A stretch of 64,000 nt of DNA from Vicinamibacterales bacterium. Its GTDB lineage: Bacteria; Acidobacteriota; Vicinamibacteria; Vicinamibacterales; Fen-181. The notes beneath the pieces were generated by a model. The model saw only the letters and a program-made list of their open reading frames with translations. It had not been told where the DNA came from and searched no databases. This document shows positions 17,549-26,245 of this stretch, in pieces. Made by a program: the position numbers and the translations under genes. How positions within the stretch are numbered: the first letter of the stretch is position 1; every line of letters starts with the position of its first letter. The stretch is taken from assembly GCA_036504215.1 (NCBI GenBank), contig DASXVO010000016.1:312001-376000 (forward strand), written 5' to 3'.

Positions 17549-18202
17549 TCAGGAAGCGATCTCGTCTTGGATGATGGCGAGCGCGCGCTCATCGTCTGCA
17601 GCGGTTGGTGCCGGATGGCACAGGCTGAAACCGGTCACGATGGGACGACTGGATCCCTCTCCACTCCGCACGACGATCCGGTCCATGCGCAACCGTCCGT
17701 GCGCCACGCCGTGCTGGTGGGCGTATTCGAGTGCGCCGCGAACCGCGTCAATCAGGTGCTGCCGGTCTCCGGTCGACATCTGCTGGCGATCGCAATGGCG
17801 CTTGAGCGGCAGCCCTGCGACATACTCGCACACGATGCAGTAGTCGCCGTCAGGGGTGATTCGGCCCTCCAGCACCGGCGCGATGCCGGGGTGGCAGAGT
17901 CGCCGAAGCACGTTGACCCGCTCCGCAAAGACGTCCGGCGTCAGGTTCCCAACAGCCGCCGGGCCTGCAACCTCCAGCGTCACCAGACGTCGACTCCCAG
18001 GGGTCTCCGCCAGATACGTCGTGCGGCCGGCCTCCGAGGCCAGGACCGTCACGACCCGATAGACCGTCTCTGGCGCCTCGTCATCGGTCACGTCCAGCGC
18101 CAGCCTCATCAAGCACGCCGGGCAGGGCACACCTGTCCCGCCGGATCGCTGACGCGGCGTGCCGCACTCGGGACAAGCGGTGACGGCCGCAGGGTCAGGC
18201 AT
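17549..18202 (-). CDS. Zinc-ribbon protein with a truncated pseudokinase domain
   Basis: A 217-residue protein, last gene of the kinase/sigma operon. CPECG and CPAC (about 10-30) form a zinc ribbon. The remaining part follows the protein-kinase N-lobe and early C-lobe: the beta-3 Lys position reads VTLEVA (Glu, not Lys), the hinge is VCEYVAG, and the catalytic loop reads VAHGRL in place of HRDLK. The DFG segment is altered to TGF, and the chain stops there. It cannot be an active kinase by these residues and is probably a regulatory partner of the kinase or sigma factor. It starts four bases after the sigma stop, with no clear ribosome site, so it may depend on translational coupling. Confidence 0.75.
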   Translation of the reverse strand: MPDPAAVTACPECGTPRQRSGGTGVPCPACLMRLALDVTDDEAPETVYRVVTVLASEAGRTTYLAETPGSRRLVTLEVAGPAAVGNLTPDVFAERVNVLRRLCHPGIAPVLEGRITPDGDYCIVCEYVAGLPLKRHCDRQQMSTGDRQHLIDAVRGALEYAHQHGVAHGRLRMDRIVVRSGEGSSRPIVTGFSLCHPAPTAADDERALAIIQDEIAS

Positions 18203-18206
18203 GGAT

Positions 18207-18926
18207 CTACTCGCCCCCTCTCAGCGCCCGAAACAGCTCCCGGATCTCGCCGTCCACGGCGTCCGGCGTGGAAACCGTTTCGCCGATCTCCTCGCGCAGC
18301 AGGGCGCCGAACCGCCTTCGCGCTCGGTGCATCGCGACTTTGACCGCGCCTTCCGTCATCCCGAGCCGCTGTGCCAGTTCCGCGTAGGGCAGCGCCTCCT
18401 GGTCTCCCGTCAGGTGGCCTTCGAGTCGCCCGAACAGCGCACCCTTGCCGGCTGCGTGAAACTCATCCCGAAGGCGCGCGAGCGCCCGATCCAGCAGCGT
18501 GAGCGCCCAGCGCCGCTGATAGATCGATTCGGGAGTCTCGGCGTCCGCCGGCTCGAGACTGTAGCGACCCTCGGCGGTATCGATCTCGAGCGGCACCAGC
18601 GTCACGCGTCCGCCGCGTTTCACCGCCGAGATCCGGTCCCGCTCGTTGGCGAGGAAGTGCTTGAGCGAGGCCAGCAGGAAGGAACGAAAGCGGCCGCGGT
18701 TCGGGTCGGCGTCACGCAGGTAGTGCCTCTCGATCACGCGCGCGAAGAACTCCTGGGTGAGGTCCTGCGCCTCGTCCGCATCGAAGCCCCATCGCCGCAC
18801 GTAGGCGTAGAGTGGATACCAGTACGTCTCGCACAACTGCGCGAGCGCCTCGCTCGACGTCGCCGTCGCAGCCTGCCCCGCCGCCACCACCTGCGTCCAT
18901 CGGGTTGTCGCGAACCGCCCGCCCAT
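18207..18926 (-). CDS. ECF-type RNA polymerase sigma factor
   Basis: A 239-residue sigma-70 family factor. Region 2 reads YWYPLYAYVRRWG then DEAQDLTQEFFA, and GRFRSFLLASLKHF follows. Region 4 carries the helix-turn-helix (LAQRLGMTEGAVKVAMHRAR). This pattern is that of the large ECF factors seen in Acidobacteriota and Planctomycetes that pair with serine/threonine kinases. ATG 18926 lies two bases after the kinase stop, and GGGGTG just upstream can serve as a ribosome site. No anti-sigma factor gene is next to it; control by kinase phosphorylation or by the pseudokinase is an inference from the operon. Confidence 0.9.
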   Translation of the reverse strand: MGGRFATTRWTQVVAAGQAATATSSEALAQLCETYWYPLYAYVRRWGFDADEAQDLTQEFFARVIERHYLRDADPNRGRFRSFLLASLKHFLANERDRISAVKRGGRVTLVPLEIDTAEGRYSLEPADAETPESIYQRRWALTLLDRALARLRDEFHAAGKGALFGRLEGHLTGDQEALPYAELAQRLGMTEGAVKVAMHRARRRFGALLREEIGETVSTPDAVDGEIRELFRALRGGE

Positions 18927-18928
18927 CT

Positions 18929-21664
18929 TCACCCCCGCCTCGAGGCATCTTCGAGTTCGGACAGGAATTGCCAGGCGCTCCCCGTCCGCCGGTCGGCGTC
19001 GATCGCGAGCCAATGCTCGAAGAACGGCGCCCAGCGGACGTCGAGTCCGGACGCCGGCTGCATCGACACGCGGACATCAGCCGCCGGGTGTACTCCCGCC
19101 GAGAGACCGAGCGAGAGCGCTGCGAAGGGATGGCGCCCGGTGAGCATCTCGTACGTCGTCACCGCCAGCGCCCACAGATCCCACGACGGCTGCGGGTCCT
19201 CGCCTCGGAGCTGCTCCGGCGCCATGTACTGCAGCGTCCCGATCGGCCCGCCCACCGTCGTCAGGCCGGTCGCCGCGTCCCGGTTCGCGGGAAGCGCCTT
19301 GGCAATACCGAAGTCGAGCACCTTCGGGTGTTCCAGCCCCTCGAGTTGCGCCAGGAAGACGTTCTCGGGCTTGAGGTCGCGGTGCACCAGGTGATGACGG
19401 TGCGCGGCATCGACGGCCGAGCAGATCGCCCGCATGATCGTCAACGCTCGCTGGGGATCGATGCGGCCGTTGCGCTCCAGTTCCTCGCGCAGCGTCAGAC
19501 CTGCGAGCCGCTCCATGACCAGAAACGCCCGGGTGCCAGCCACCACGCCGAAATCGTAGATCGTCACGACGTGCGGGTGGGTGAAGCTGGCCGAGATACG
19601 CGCTTCGCGCTCGAACCGGGCCGCCGCGCCAGGGTCAGGAACGAGGTCGTCGCGAAGCAGTTTGACCGCCACCTCCCGGCCAAGCGACAAGTCGGATGCG
19701 CCGTACACAACACCCATCCCACCGCGACCGAGGCGTCGGTCGAGACGATAGCGTCCGGCCAGATCACGCGGCAGCCGTACGATCGTCAACTCGCCGCCGT
19801 CCTGGGCACACGCCTCGGCCCCGGCATCGAAACAGGCGCCGCAACGCGGGCACTCCCGAAACGTCGGCGCAGGCGGCGCGGCCCGCTGGCGTCCGGCCAG
19901 ATCCGCAAGACTCTCCGCCACTTCCGCCAGCCATTCCCGGTCATCGGCGCCGTACGGATCCTCCGATCGCCGCGGCCCGAGCACGAGAAATGCGTCCGTG
20001 TCCTCACCGCGTCCCACGATGGGCACGATGAGTTCCACGCCGGTTCCCTGCACGAGAGCCGTCTCCTCGGGCGGCAGATGCTCGGAGAGCCACTCCGTGC
20101 GGTCGATCGACACATCGAGCGGCGTCCCGAGGACCCGCGCCAGACCGAACACCTTCGCGCTTGCGGGAATCCCAAGCGGCCCGGTGCCGGCCGGTTTCTC
20201 GGCTACCTGTTCGAAGGCCTCCTGGACGTCCTGCCGTCTCAGCACGGCGACGAACCGGGGATGCAAGGCGAGTTCGATCTGCTCGACGACCCTGGCAGCG
20301 GCACGCTCGAAATCCGGCGCCTCGCGCACCTCGACCGCCACCCGCCGCAGCAGGCGCTGCGCATCGAACCGTTCCCTGAAGAACCGGCGATCGAGCGCAT
20401 CGAGCCATCGTTGACGGCAGAACTGCGCCAGCACGGCAACACCCGCGATCACGAGATAGAGCGACGCTCGCGCACCGACGAGATCGGAGACCGCGCGATC
20501 GCGGTGCAGGTAGACATCGACGGCCAGCACCACGGCGAGCCCCGGCACGATCGACAGCAGCAGGCGCCGGGCGAGCGCGTACCGGACGCCGGCCCTGACG
20601 ATGAGGCGAACATCGAAGAGCCGATGACGCAGAACCGCGTAGGCAAAGGAGAGCGGTACCGTCAGCAGCAGCAGCGCCGCGATCGCCAGCACGGGCGAGG
20701 CGAACAAGCCAGGTTCCGACGCCCGCCAGTACGACAGCACGATGGGTCCGCCGGCAAGGCATCCGACAACGGGACCGAGAAGCAGCACGCGGAGCCGGCG
20801 TTGCTCGGCCGCCTCTGCTCGCCGGTAGTTCGCCACGACGGCGAGGGCGACGGCTGCAAGGTAGGCAATTGACACCCCTACCAACCAGTCGAGCCCGTCG
20901 GGCGGCAGCGGTTCGACTCCGACACCGTACACAACATGCCATTGGTACCGGGCGTGCACGCCGACGGGCACGGCCATCGGCACCGCAATGAAGCACCAGT
21001 GCCACCAGGCTCGGATCCGCCGGATCGGGAAGGAGATGAAGAAGCCGAGCAGCACGGCCGGCAGCGCCAGCGTACTGAGATACGGCAGCCACATCGCCCA
21101 ACCGATTGCCGCCGGCAACTCTCTCCAGACGGCTGCGATCCGGTACGGCAGGACGACGCAGTAGACACCGAAGGTGAGGAGGAGCCACGCTCCGATGAGC
21201 GCGTCGGTGGCTTTCGGCCGCCGCAGGGCCACCACGAGGCCGAGCGCGAGGGCCAGTGCCTGAACCAGACGCACGCTCAGCAGGTAGATCGCCTCCCGCG
21301 TCAGCCAGTGTCGCCACGACGCCGGTACGATCTCCACGGCGATCGCCATGCGGCGGTCACGGCGGAGCACCTCGAGTTGAAGCGAGTGGTCGAAATGGAG
21401 ATTCGCAGACACGGCCATCCACGCGACACGCGAGGAGGTCGGATGCCGGTCGGCCGAGAGGATCTCGTCGCCGGACACGAGACCGGCGCGCTCGGCAGGC
21501 GAAGACGGGGCGACGTGCTCGACCACGAGGCCCAGTCGGCCCGACCGCAGCGACACGCCTTCGGACTCGGGCCGCCGCACATCGCAGTAGATGAGCAGCG
21601 CGAAGTAACCGAGGAACGCGGCGGCGCACACGAGCACCCACCAGGACACGCGGGATGGACGCAC
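18929..21664 (-). CDS. Membrane serine/threonine protein kinase with PDZ, multi-helix and GAF-like regions
   Basis: A 911-residue sensor kinase. In order: one N-terminal helix (about 8-26), a PDZ-like domain outside (about 35-112), seven or eight helices (about 122-415), a GAF-like domain (about 430-590), a zinc ribbon with CPRCG (605-609) and a further Cys pair, and a complete Hanks-type kinase domain (about 638-905). Active-site parts are all there: GRGGMG loop, Lys668 in AVKLL, HRDLKPEN with Asp763, DFG with Asp784, and MAPEQ. It probably senses an envelope signal and phosphorylates cytoplasmic targets; the sigma factor encoded two bases downstream is the first candidate. The start is GTG 21664, which lies almost at the predicted transcript start (see the -10 element at 21671-21676). 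Confidence 0.92.
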   Translation of the reverse strand: MRPSRVSWWVLVCAAAFLGYFALLIYCDVRRPESEGVSLRSGRLGLVVEHVAPSSPAERAGLVSGDEILSADRHPTSSRVAWMAVSANLHFDHSLQLEVLRRDRRMAIAVEIVPASWRHWLTREAIYLLSVRLVQALALALGLVVALRRPKATDALIGAWLLLTFGVYCVVLPYRIAAVWRELPAAIGWAMWLPYLSTLALPAVLLGFFISFPIRRIRAWWHWCFIAVPMAVPVGVHARYQWHVVYGVGVEPLPPDGLDWLVGVSIAYLAAVALAVVANYRRAEAAEQRRLRVLLLGPVVGCLAGGPIVLSYWRASEPGLFASPVLAIAALLLLTVPLSFAYAVLRHRLFDVRLIVRAGVRYALARRLLLSIVPGLAVVLAVDVYLHRDRAVSDLVGARASLYLVIAGVAVLAQFCRQRWLDALDRRFFRERFDAQRLLRRVAVEVREAPDFERAAARVVEQIELALHPRFVAVLRRQDVQEAFEQVAEKPAGTGPLGIPASAKVFGLARVLGTPLDVSIDRTEWLSEHLPPEETALVQGTGVELIVPIVGRGEDTDAFLVLGPRRSEDPYGADDREWLAEVAESLADLAGRQRAAPPAPTFRECPRCGACFDAGAEACAQDGGELTIVRLPRDLAGRYRLDRRLGRGGMGVVYGASDLSLGREVAVKLLRDDLVPDPGAAARFEREARISASFTHPHVVTIYDFGVVAGTRAFLVMERLAGLTLREELERNGRIDPQRALTIMRAICSAVDAAHRHHLVHRDLKPENVFLAQLEGLEHPKVLDFGIAKALPANRDAATGLTTVGGPIGTLQYMAPEQLRGEDPQPSWDLWALAVTTYEMLTGRHPFAALSLGLSAGVHPAADVRVSMQPASGLDVRWAPFFEHWLAIDADRRTGSAWQFLSELEDASRRG

Positions 21665-21670
21665 GGGCGC

Positions 21671-21676
21671 ATTATA
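21671..21676 (-). promoter_or_regulatory. Consensus -10 (TATAAT) for the kinase operon
   Basis: TATAAT on the minus strand ends seven bases before the GTG start of the kinase gene. That would place the transcript start at or next to the start codon, i.e. a leaderless message. There is no ribosome site before this GTG, which fits. No clear -35 is seen. Confidence 0.45.
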
Positions 21677-21711
21677 GCTGCTGGCGCGCCGGACCTCGCG
21701 CCATCTCAGGC

Positions 21712-21717
21712 TATAAT
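21712..21717 (+). promoter_or_regulatory. Consensus -10 (TATAAT) for the DedA gene
   Basis: TATAAT lies about 46 bases before GTG 21764, which leaves a leader of about 40 bases containing GGGAG. It faces away from the kinase -10 element, so this 100-bp gap is a divergent promoter. No convincing -35 was found at 16-18 bp. Confidence 0.5.
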
Positions 21718-21763
21718 CGGTCGCTCGTAATGATGCGGATGGACCCCGACGGGAGCGTGAGGC

Positions 21764-22393
21764 GTGGAGCTGATCCAGGAGTTCTTCAAGACGATCTACA
21801 ACGTCCCGCTACTGATCCGGCTCGTCGGACTCTACGGGATGATCTTCATCGTCTTTGCCGAGACCGGGCTGATGGTCGGGTTCTTCCTGCCAGGCGACTC
21901 GCTGCTCGTCACGGCAGGACTGTTCGCGGCTCGGGGTGACCTCGACATCTACACGCTCATCATCACCCTGATCGTGGCCGCCATTGTCGGCGACGCCACC
22001 GGATACTACCTCGGCCACAAGGCCGGCCAGGCCTTGTACAACCGGCCCAACTCGTTCTTCTTCCGCCGCGAGCACCTGCTCCGTACGCATGAGTTCTACG
22101 AGCGTCACGGCGGAAAGACGATCATCATCGCCCGCTTCATGCCGATCGCACGGACGTTCGCCCCGGTGGTCGCCGGCGCCGCCGGCATGACCTACCGTCG
22201 CTTCGCCGCGTTCAACATCGTCGGCGGGATCCTCTGGGTCCCGTCGATGTGCCTCACCGGGTTCTTCCTCGGCCGCGCCATCCCCGATCTCGAGAAGCGG
22301 ATTCACCTCCTCGTCGCGGCCGTCATCTTCCTGTCGCTACTGCCGGGAATCATCGCGTGGCTGCGGTCGAGAGTCGCGAGCGGGGCGAAGTAG
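21764..22393 (+). CDS. DedA family membrane protein
   Basis: A 209-residue inner-membrane protein with the DedA marks: ETGL...FFLPGDSLL near residues 30-50, and RFMPIARTFAPVVAGAAGM with the conserved Arg and Gly around 125-145, then helices to the end. DedA proteins are linked to proton-driven lipid flipping and membrane homeostasis; some transport undecaprenyl or glycerophospholipids. The exact lipid cannot be told. The start is GTG 21764, with GGGAG eight bases before it. Its last 44 bases overlap the convergent msrQ gene tail-to-tail. Confidence 0.9.
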   Translation: MELIQEFFKTIYNVPLLIRLVGLYGMIFIVFAETGLMVGFFLPGDSLLVTAGLFAARGDLDIYTLIITLIVAAIVGDATGYYLGHKAGQALYNRPNSFFFRREHLLRTHEFYERHGGKTIIIARFMPIARTFAPVVAGAAGMTYRRFAAFNIVGGILWVPSMCLTGFFLGRAIPDLEKRIHLLVAAVIFLSLLPGIIAWLRSRVASGAK

Positions 22394-22979
22394 GCCGAAC
22401 CGCGATCCAGACGCGCGCGGCCAGGAGTGCCGCGAGTGTGGCCGCGTAGAGGCGAGGCCGGCTGACGTCGGCCTTCACCAGCCACCAGTAGTGAACCACT
22501 CCGGCCGCCGCCGCGAGATACACCACCCGATGCAGCATGCGCCAGTTCCGGCCGCCCAGACGCCGGATCATCCCAGCGGTCGACGTGGCGGCCAGCGGCA
22601 CCAGTAGCACGAAGGCCGTGAAGCCCACGGTGATGAACGGCCGCTTGGGAATGTCGCGGAGGATCTCGCTCCAGGAAAAGAACTGATCGAACCAGACGTA
22701 CGTGAGCAGGTGCAGGCTCCCGTAGAAGAACGCAAACAGGCCGAGCATCCGGCGGAACCGGATCACCGCATTCCATCCCGACAGCGCGCGCAGCGGCGTG
22801 ACGGCGAGCGTCAGCAGAAGGAAGCGGAGCGTCCAGTCGCCGGTGCCGTGCGTCACAGCCTCGAGCGGATTCGCGCCAAGCGTCCCTCGGACGGCGCCGG
22901 CCGCAAGCGCGAGGACGGGCAGCAGCGCGAGGGCGAAGACGACGGGCTTCGCCAGGAATCGGATCAGACGGAGGTGCAT
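22350..22979 (-). CDS. msrQ: MsrQ, heme membrane subunit of the periplasmic methionine sulfoxide reductase
   Basis: A 209-residue membrane protein with about six helices of the ferric-reductase-like domain. His residues in GSLHLLTY, MLHRVVY and VVHYWW fit the heme ligands of the MsrQ family. It takes electrons from the quinone pool or a flavin source and passes them to MsrP, which repairs oxidised Met in periplasmic proteins. It starts 20 bases after the msrP stop, the usual order for the pair. The 3' end overlaps dedA by 44 bases on the other strand. Confidence 0.92.
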   Translation of the reverse strand: MHLRLIRFLAKPVVFALALLPVLALAAGAVRGTLGANPLEAVTHGTGDWTLRFLLLTLAVTPLRALSGWNAVIRFRRMLGLFAFFYGSLHLLTYVWFDQFFSWSEILRDIPKRPFITVGFTAFVLLVPLAATSTAGMIRRLGGRNWRMLHRVVYLAAAAGVVHYWWLVKADVSRPRLYAATLAALLAARVWIAVRPTSPRSRLSTAATR

Positions 22980-22999
22980 CAGGACGTGTCCAACCGCTT

Positions 23000-23953
23000 C
23001 TAGAAGTTCTTCCTGAGATCCATGCCCGCGTACAGGCTGGATACCTGGTCTGCGTAGCCGTTGAACATCAGCGTTTTCCGCTTGAAGAACTCACCAAGCC
23101 GACGTTCGCTCGCCTGGCTCCATCGGGGGTGGTCGACCTCCGGGTTCACATTGGAGTAGAACCCGTACTCGCGGGAGCTGTACTGCTGCCAGGCCGTCTT
23201 GGGCTGCTGGTCGACGAACCGGATCCGGACGATCGACTTAATCCCTTTGAAGCCGTACTTCCACGGCACCACCAGGCGCAGGGGCGCGCCGTTCTGGTTT
23301 GGAAGCGCCACGCCGTACACGCCAACAGCGAGAATCGTCAGGGGGTGCATCGCTTCATCGAGTCGAAGCCCTTCGACATACGGCCAGTTGAGCACCCGAT
23401 CACGCTGGCCAGGCATCTGCCGAGGGTCGTGCAGCGTCGTGAACTCGACAAAACTGGCGCGCGAAGTCGGCTCATGGCGCTTGAGGATGTCCCCGAGCGG
23501 GACCCCCACCCAGGGAATCACCATCGACCAACCCTCAACGCAGCGCATGCGGTACACCCGCTCCTCGAGGGCATGCGGCTTGAGCAGATCTTCGACGTGG
23601 TAGTCACCAGGCCGGTTGCACTCGCCGTCCACCGTAACGGTCCATGGGTTGGTCTTCAACTGACCGGCTGTCCTCGACGGGGATGCCTTGTCCGTCCCGA
23701 ACTCGTAGAAGTTGTTGTAGCCGGTCACAGCGTCGTAGGGCGTCAGCGCTTCGGTGGTTCCGAAGGAGCCCTTTCGAACCCCGCTGAGCCTCGGCGGCCG
23801 TGACCCGTCGGACTGCGCGTCGAGTTCGAGCCCTCCGGCGGCAAGGCCAATCGTCGCCAGTCCCACGCGCTGCAGGAACTCGCGCCGGCGAACGTAGAGC
23901 GCGCGGTCGGTGATCTCGGATTCGGGAATCTCGGCGACCGTTCGGATGAGCAT
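23000..23953 (-). CDS. msrP: MsrP, periplasmic methionine sulfoxide reductase, molybdenum subunit
   Basis: A 317-residue molybdopterin enzyme of the sulfite oxidase fold. A twin-arginine leader ([10 protein letters not shown] near residue 22) sends it folded to the periplasm. The Mo-ligating Cys138 is in RMRCVEGW. The N-terminal EIPESEITD segment and the C-terminal GLDLRKNF-like end (here GMDLRKNF) match MsrP. ATG 23953 is chosen because GGGGAG lies about five bases upstream; a start 16 codons earlier has no such site. With MsrQ it reduces methionine sulfoxide in periplasmic proteins after oxidative damage, useful next to a periplasm full of heme. Confidence 0.94.
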   Translation of the reverse strand: MLIRTVAEIPESEITDRALYVRRREFLQRVGLATIGLAAGGLELDAQSDGSRPPRLSGVRKGSFGTTEALTPYDAVTGYNNFYEFGTDKASPSRTAGQLKTNPWTVTVDGECNRPGDYHVEDLLKPHALEERVYRMRCVEGWSMVIPWVGVPLGDILKRHEPTSRASFVEFTTLHDPRQMPGQRDRVLNWPYVEGLRLDEAMHPLTILAVGVYGVALPNQNGAPLRLVVPWKYGFKGIKSIVRIRFVDQQPKTAWQQYSSREYGFYSNVNPEVDHPRWSQASERRLGEFFKRKTLMFNGYADQVSSLYAGMDLRKNF

Positions 23954-24122
23954 GGTTTCTCCCCTACCAGGGAAACCCGGAGCCACCGCCGAATATTCCA
24001 TCAGCCCGCCCCCACTCGTCCCTCGCGCGCGCCGGTTCGCGGTCGGGGTGGATCGTCTGCCGGCAGGGCCACCGACGTGTTACGATCCGGCTTTCGCGTT
24101 CGAGCTCACCGGAAGAGCCCGT

Positions 24123-24836
24123 ATGATCGAGTCACGCGACCATGGCTCGCGGCTGCTGTCACTTGCCGTCCACGAGCTCCGCACGCCGTTGGCCGTCACC
24201 TCCGGCTACCTTCGTCTGCTGCTCCGGCACTTCGGCGACAACCTGACCGACCAGCAGCGCAAGCTCGTGCAGGAGAGCGACAAGTCCTGCGGCCTAATGG
24301 CCGGGCTGCTCGACGAGTTGAGTGAGCTCGCCCATTTCGACGAGGTGCAGGCCCGATCGCACCCGACCCCGATTGCCATCGGCGCCCTTCTGAACGAGGT
24401 GGCCGCTGGAATCGCGGAGGGGCGCGACCGCGGCGTCCGTCTCGCTGTGTGCGCATTGGTCCCGGATGTCGCGGTGGTGGCCGACCCTGCACGACTCGGC
24501 ACGGCGCTCGGCACCCTGCTCACAGCCGTGCTGCGCGAGCGGGCGACCACCGGCACCGTTGTTGCGGCCTGCCATGTGACACAACGGGAAGACACGAGCC
24601 GGGACGTCGTGATTGTCATCGGCGACGAGGCCACAGCCGATAGTCTGCCCGCAACCCACAACGAGCCCAGTCCTTCGTTCGATGACCTGCGCGGCGGCCT
24701 CGGATTCCGGCTGGTGCTCGCCGCGCGGGTGATTGCCGCACTCGGCGGCCACATGGCCTCGCCCATCGCCACCCCGGGCCGGCTTGGCATCGTCGTGTCG
24801 CTGCCGGCCGCACCGGACTCGCCGACCGCAGCGTGA
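24123..24836 (+). CDS. Short histidine-kinase-like protein without a sensor domain
   Basis: A 237-residue soluble protein. A HisKA-type dimerisation helix opens it: LAVHELRTPLAV with phospho-acceptor His17. The ATPase-like half follows but is worn: the N-box Asn is missing (TLLTAVLRER where LxNLLxNA is usual), while a Gly-rich segment (GGLGFRLVLA) of the later ATP lid is kept. It has no sensor or membrane part, and no response regulator is adjacent. ATG 24123 has GGAAGAG five bases before it. It may be a phosphotransfer or scaffold protein and not an active kinase. The reading of the missing Asn is by eye and needs an alignment. Confidence 0.72.
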   Translation: MIESRDHGSRLLSLAVHELRTPLAVTSGYLRLLLRHFGDNLTDQQRKLVQESDKSCGLMAGLLDELSELAHFDEVQARSHPTPIAIGALLNEVAAGIAEGRDRGVRLAVCALVPDVAVVADPARLGTALGTLLTAVLRERATTGTVVAACHVTQREDTSRDVVIVIGDEATADSLPATHNEPSPSFDDLRGGLGFRLVLAARVIAALGGHMASPIATPGRLGIVVSLPAAPDSPTAA

Positions 24837-24864
24837 GGGCTCGCGCTGCGCTACACTGCGCTCT

Positions 24865-25587
24865 ATGAACACTGCACGCCTGCCTGCGCCTCGTTTCACG
24901 CCGCGCACATTGTCGTTTCTGCGGTCGCTGAAGCGTCACAACGACCGTGCCTGGTTTGCCGAGCATCGTGACGCGTATGAGCGGGACGTCCGGGGACCCA
25001 TGACGGCCCTGGTCGAGCAGCTCGCGATCGACCTGCCACGCTATTCGCCGGAACTCGCCGCCTCGCCGCGGTCCTCGCTCTACCGGATCTACAGGGACAC
25101 CCGGTTCTCCGGGGACAAGTCCCCGTTCAAGACCCAGGTGGGCGCCATCTTCCCGCACCGGGACCTGCCGCGCCATCGTGGCGCAGGCCTCTACCTGGAG
25201 ATTGGTCCGGCCCACACGATGATTGCGGGCGGCATCTACGCGCCAGAGACGTCGGACCTGCATGCGCTGCGTCAGCACATCGCCGACAACCATCGCCGAT
25301 TCCGGGCGCTCGTCGACTCCCCGGGATTTCTGCGCGCGGTCGGACCGGTGAACGGCGATGCGCTGAAGCGCGTTCCGCGCGGCTTCCCGGCCGATCATGC
25401 GGCCGCAGAGTACTTGAAGCTCCGACAGTTCCTGTTCGGCCGAACCTATCCCGCCGCATTCGCGCTCGGACCTCGGTTCTATCAACAGGTGCTGGCGTTA
25501 TTCGAGCGGATGGCTCCGGTGATTCGCTTCCTGAACGAACCGCTCGTCGCTCAACTGGCGCTCCGTGATCCGCTGATCACGCGCTGA
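24865..25587 (+). CDS. DUF2461 family protein
   Basis: A 240-residue cytoplasmic protein that matches the DUF2461 / TIGR02453 family along its length: FLRxLKxHNDRAWFAEHRDAYE near the start, RIYRDTRFSGDKSPFK at about 70-88, and PRGF near residue 170. The family has no established reaction. The start ATG 24865 has no clear Shine-Dalgarno site, but TACACT at 24851-24856 could act as a close -10 box. It is the first gene of a run of four whose spacings are one base and two four-base overlaps, so it is probably transcribed with DUF1175 and alpha-2-macroglobulin. Confidence 0.9.
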   Translation: MNTARLPAPRFTPRTLSFLRSLKRHNDRAWFAEHRDAYERDVRGPMTALVEQLAIDLPRYSPELAASPRSSLYRIYRDTRFSGDKSPFKTQVGAIFPHRDLPRHRGAGLYLEIGPAHTMIAGGIYAPETSDLHALRQHIADNHRRFRALVDSPGFLRAVGPVNGDALKRVPRGFPADHAAAEYLKLRQFLFGRTYPAAFALGPRFYQQVLALFERMAPVIRFLNEPLVAQLALRDPLITR

Positions 25588-25588
25588 G

Positions 25589-26245
25589 ATGCGACCGCTG
25601 CTGATCCTGGCTGCCGGCCTGTCGTGCTGGTTCACGTGTGCGTCGGCACAGATCCGCCTCGTGGACGAGTCCGACCGCACGGCCTTTCGTGCGTGGTTCC
25701 TCCTCCTCGCCGATGCGCAGTTCTACCGGCCGACGCCGGACGTCACCGACTGCTCGGGCCTCGTCCGTCACGCGGTCCGGGAGGCGCTTCGCCCGCACAC
25801 CGCGGAATGGCTTCGTCGATACGCCCTTCCGTCAATGCCCATCTATCCGGATGTCAGACGGCCGCCGCGGCCACGCGATGGCGCCTGGCCGTTGTTTCGC
25901 GTGTCCGACGACCGGTTCGCCGAGTTCGCCGACGCGCGCACGATCGTCCGATATAATGCCGACGCGCGGGGCCGCTCGCTCGCCGATACCCGGCCTGGAG
26001 ATCTGCTCTATTTTCACCAGGCCTCCGGATCGACGCCGGACCATCTGATGGTCGTGGTGGGACGATCGGCGTTCGATCGCTCGGCAACAGACTGGATCGT
26101 GTACCACACGGGACCCGACGGGGCGTCGGCCGGTGAAGTCCGGAAAGTCCGTCTGGCCGACCTGGTTCGCCACCCTTCGCCCCGCTGGCGGCCGGTGCCG
26201 GAGAATCCGATCTTCGTTGGCGTCTTCCGACTGGCGCTCCTATGA
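25589..26245 (+). CDS. DUF1175 (YfaT-like) exported NlpC/P60-type protein
   Basis: A 218-residue exported protein with a signal peptide (about 1-21). TDCSGLVRHAVREAL is the Cys-bearing helix of papain-like NlpC/P60 folds, and DHLMVVVG supplies the matching His, so a thiol amidase or transglutaminase-like site is likely. DUF1175 proteins such as E. coli YfaT are encoded beside alpha-2-macroglobulin YfaS, as here. The gene starts one base after the DUF2461 stop, and its stop overlaps the next ATG (ATGA). Its target, perhaps peptidoglycan or the macroglobulin itself, is unknown. Confidence 0.85.
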   Translation: MRPLLILAAGLSCWFTCASAQIRLVDESDRTAFRAWFLLLADAQFYRPTPDVTDCSGLVRHAVREALRPHTAEWLRRYALPSMPIYPDVRRPPRPRDGAWPLFRVSDDRFAEFADARTIVRYNADARGRSLADTRPGDLLYFHQASGSTPDHLMVVVGRSAFDRSATDWIVYHTGPDGASAGEVRKVRLADLVRHPSPRWRPVPENPIFVGVFRLALL

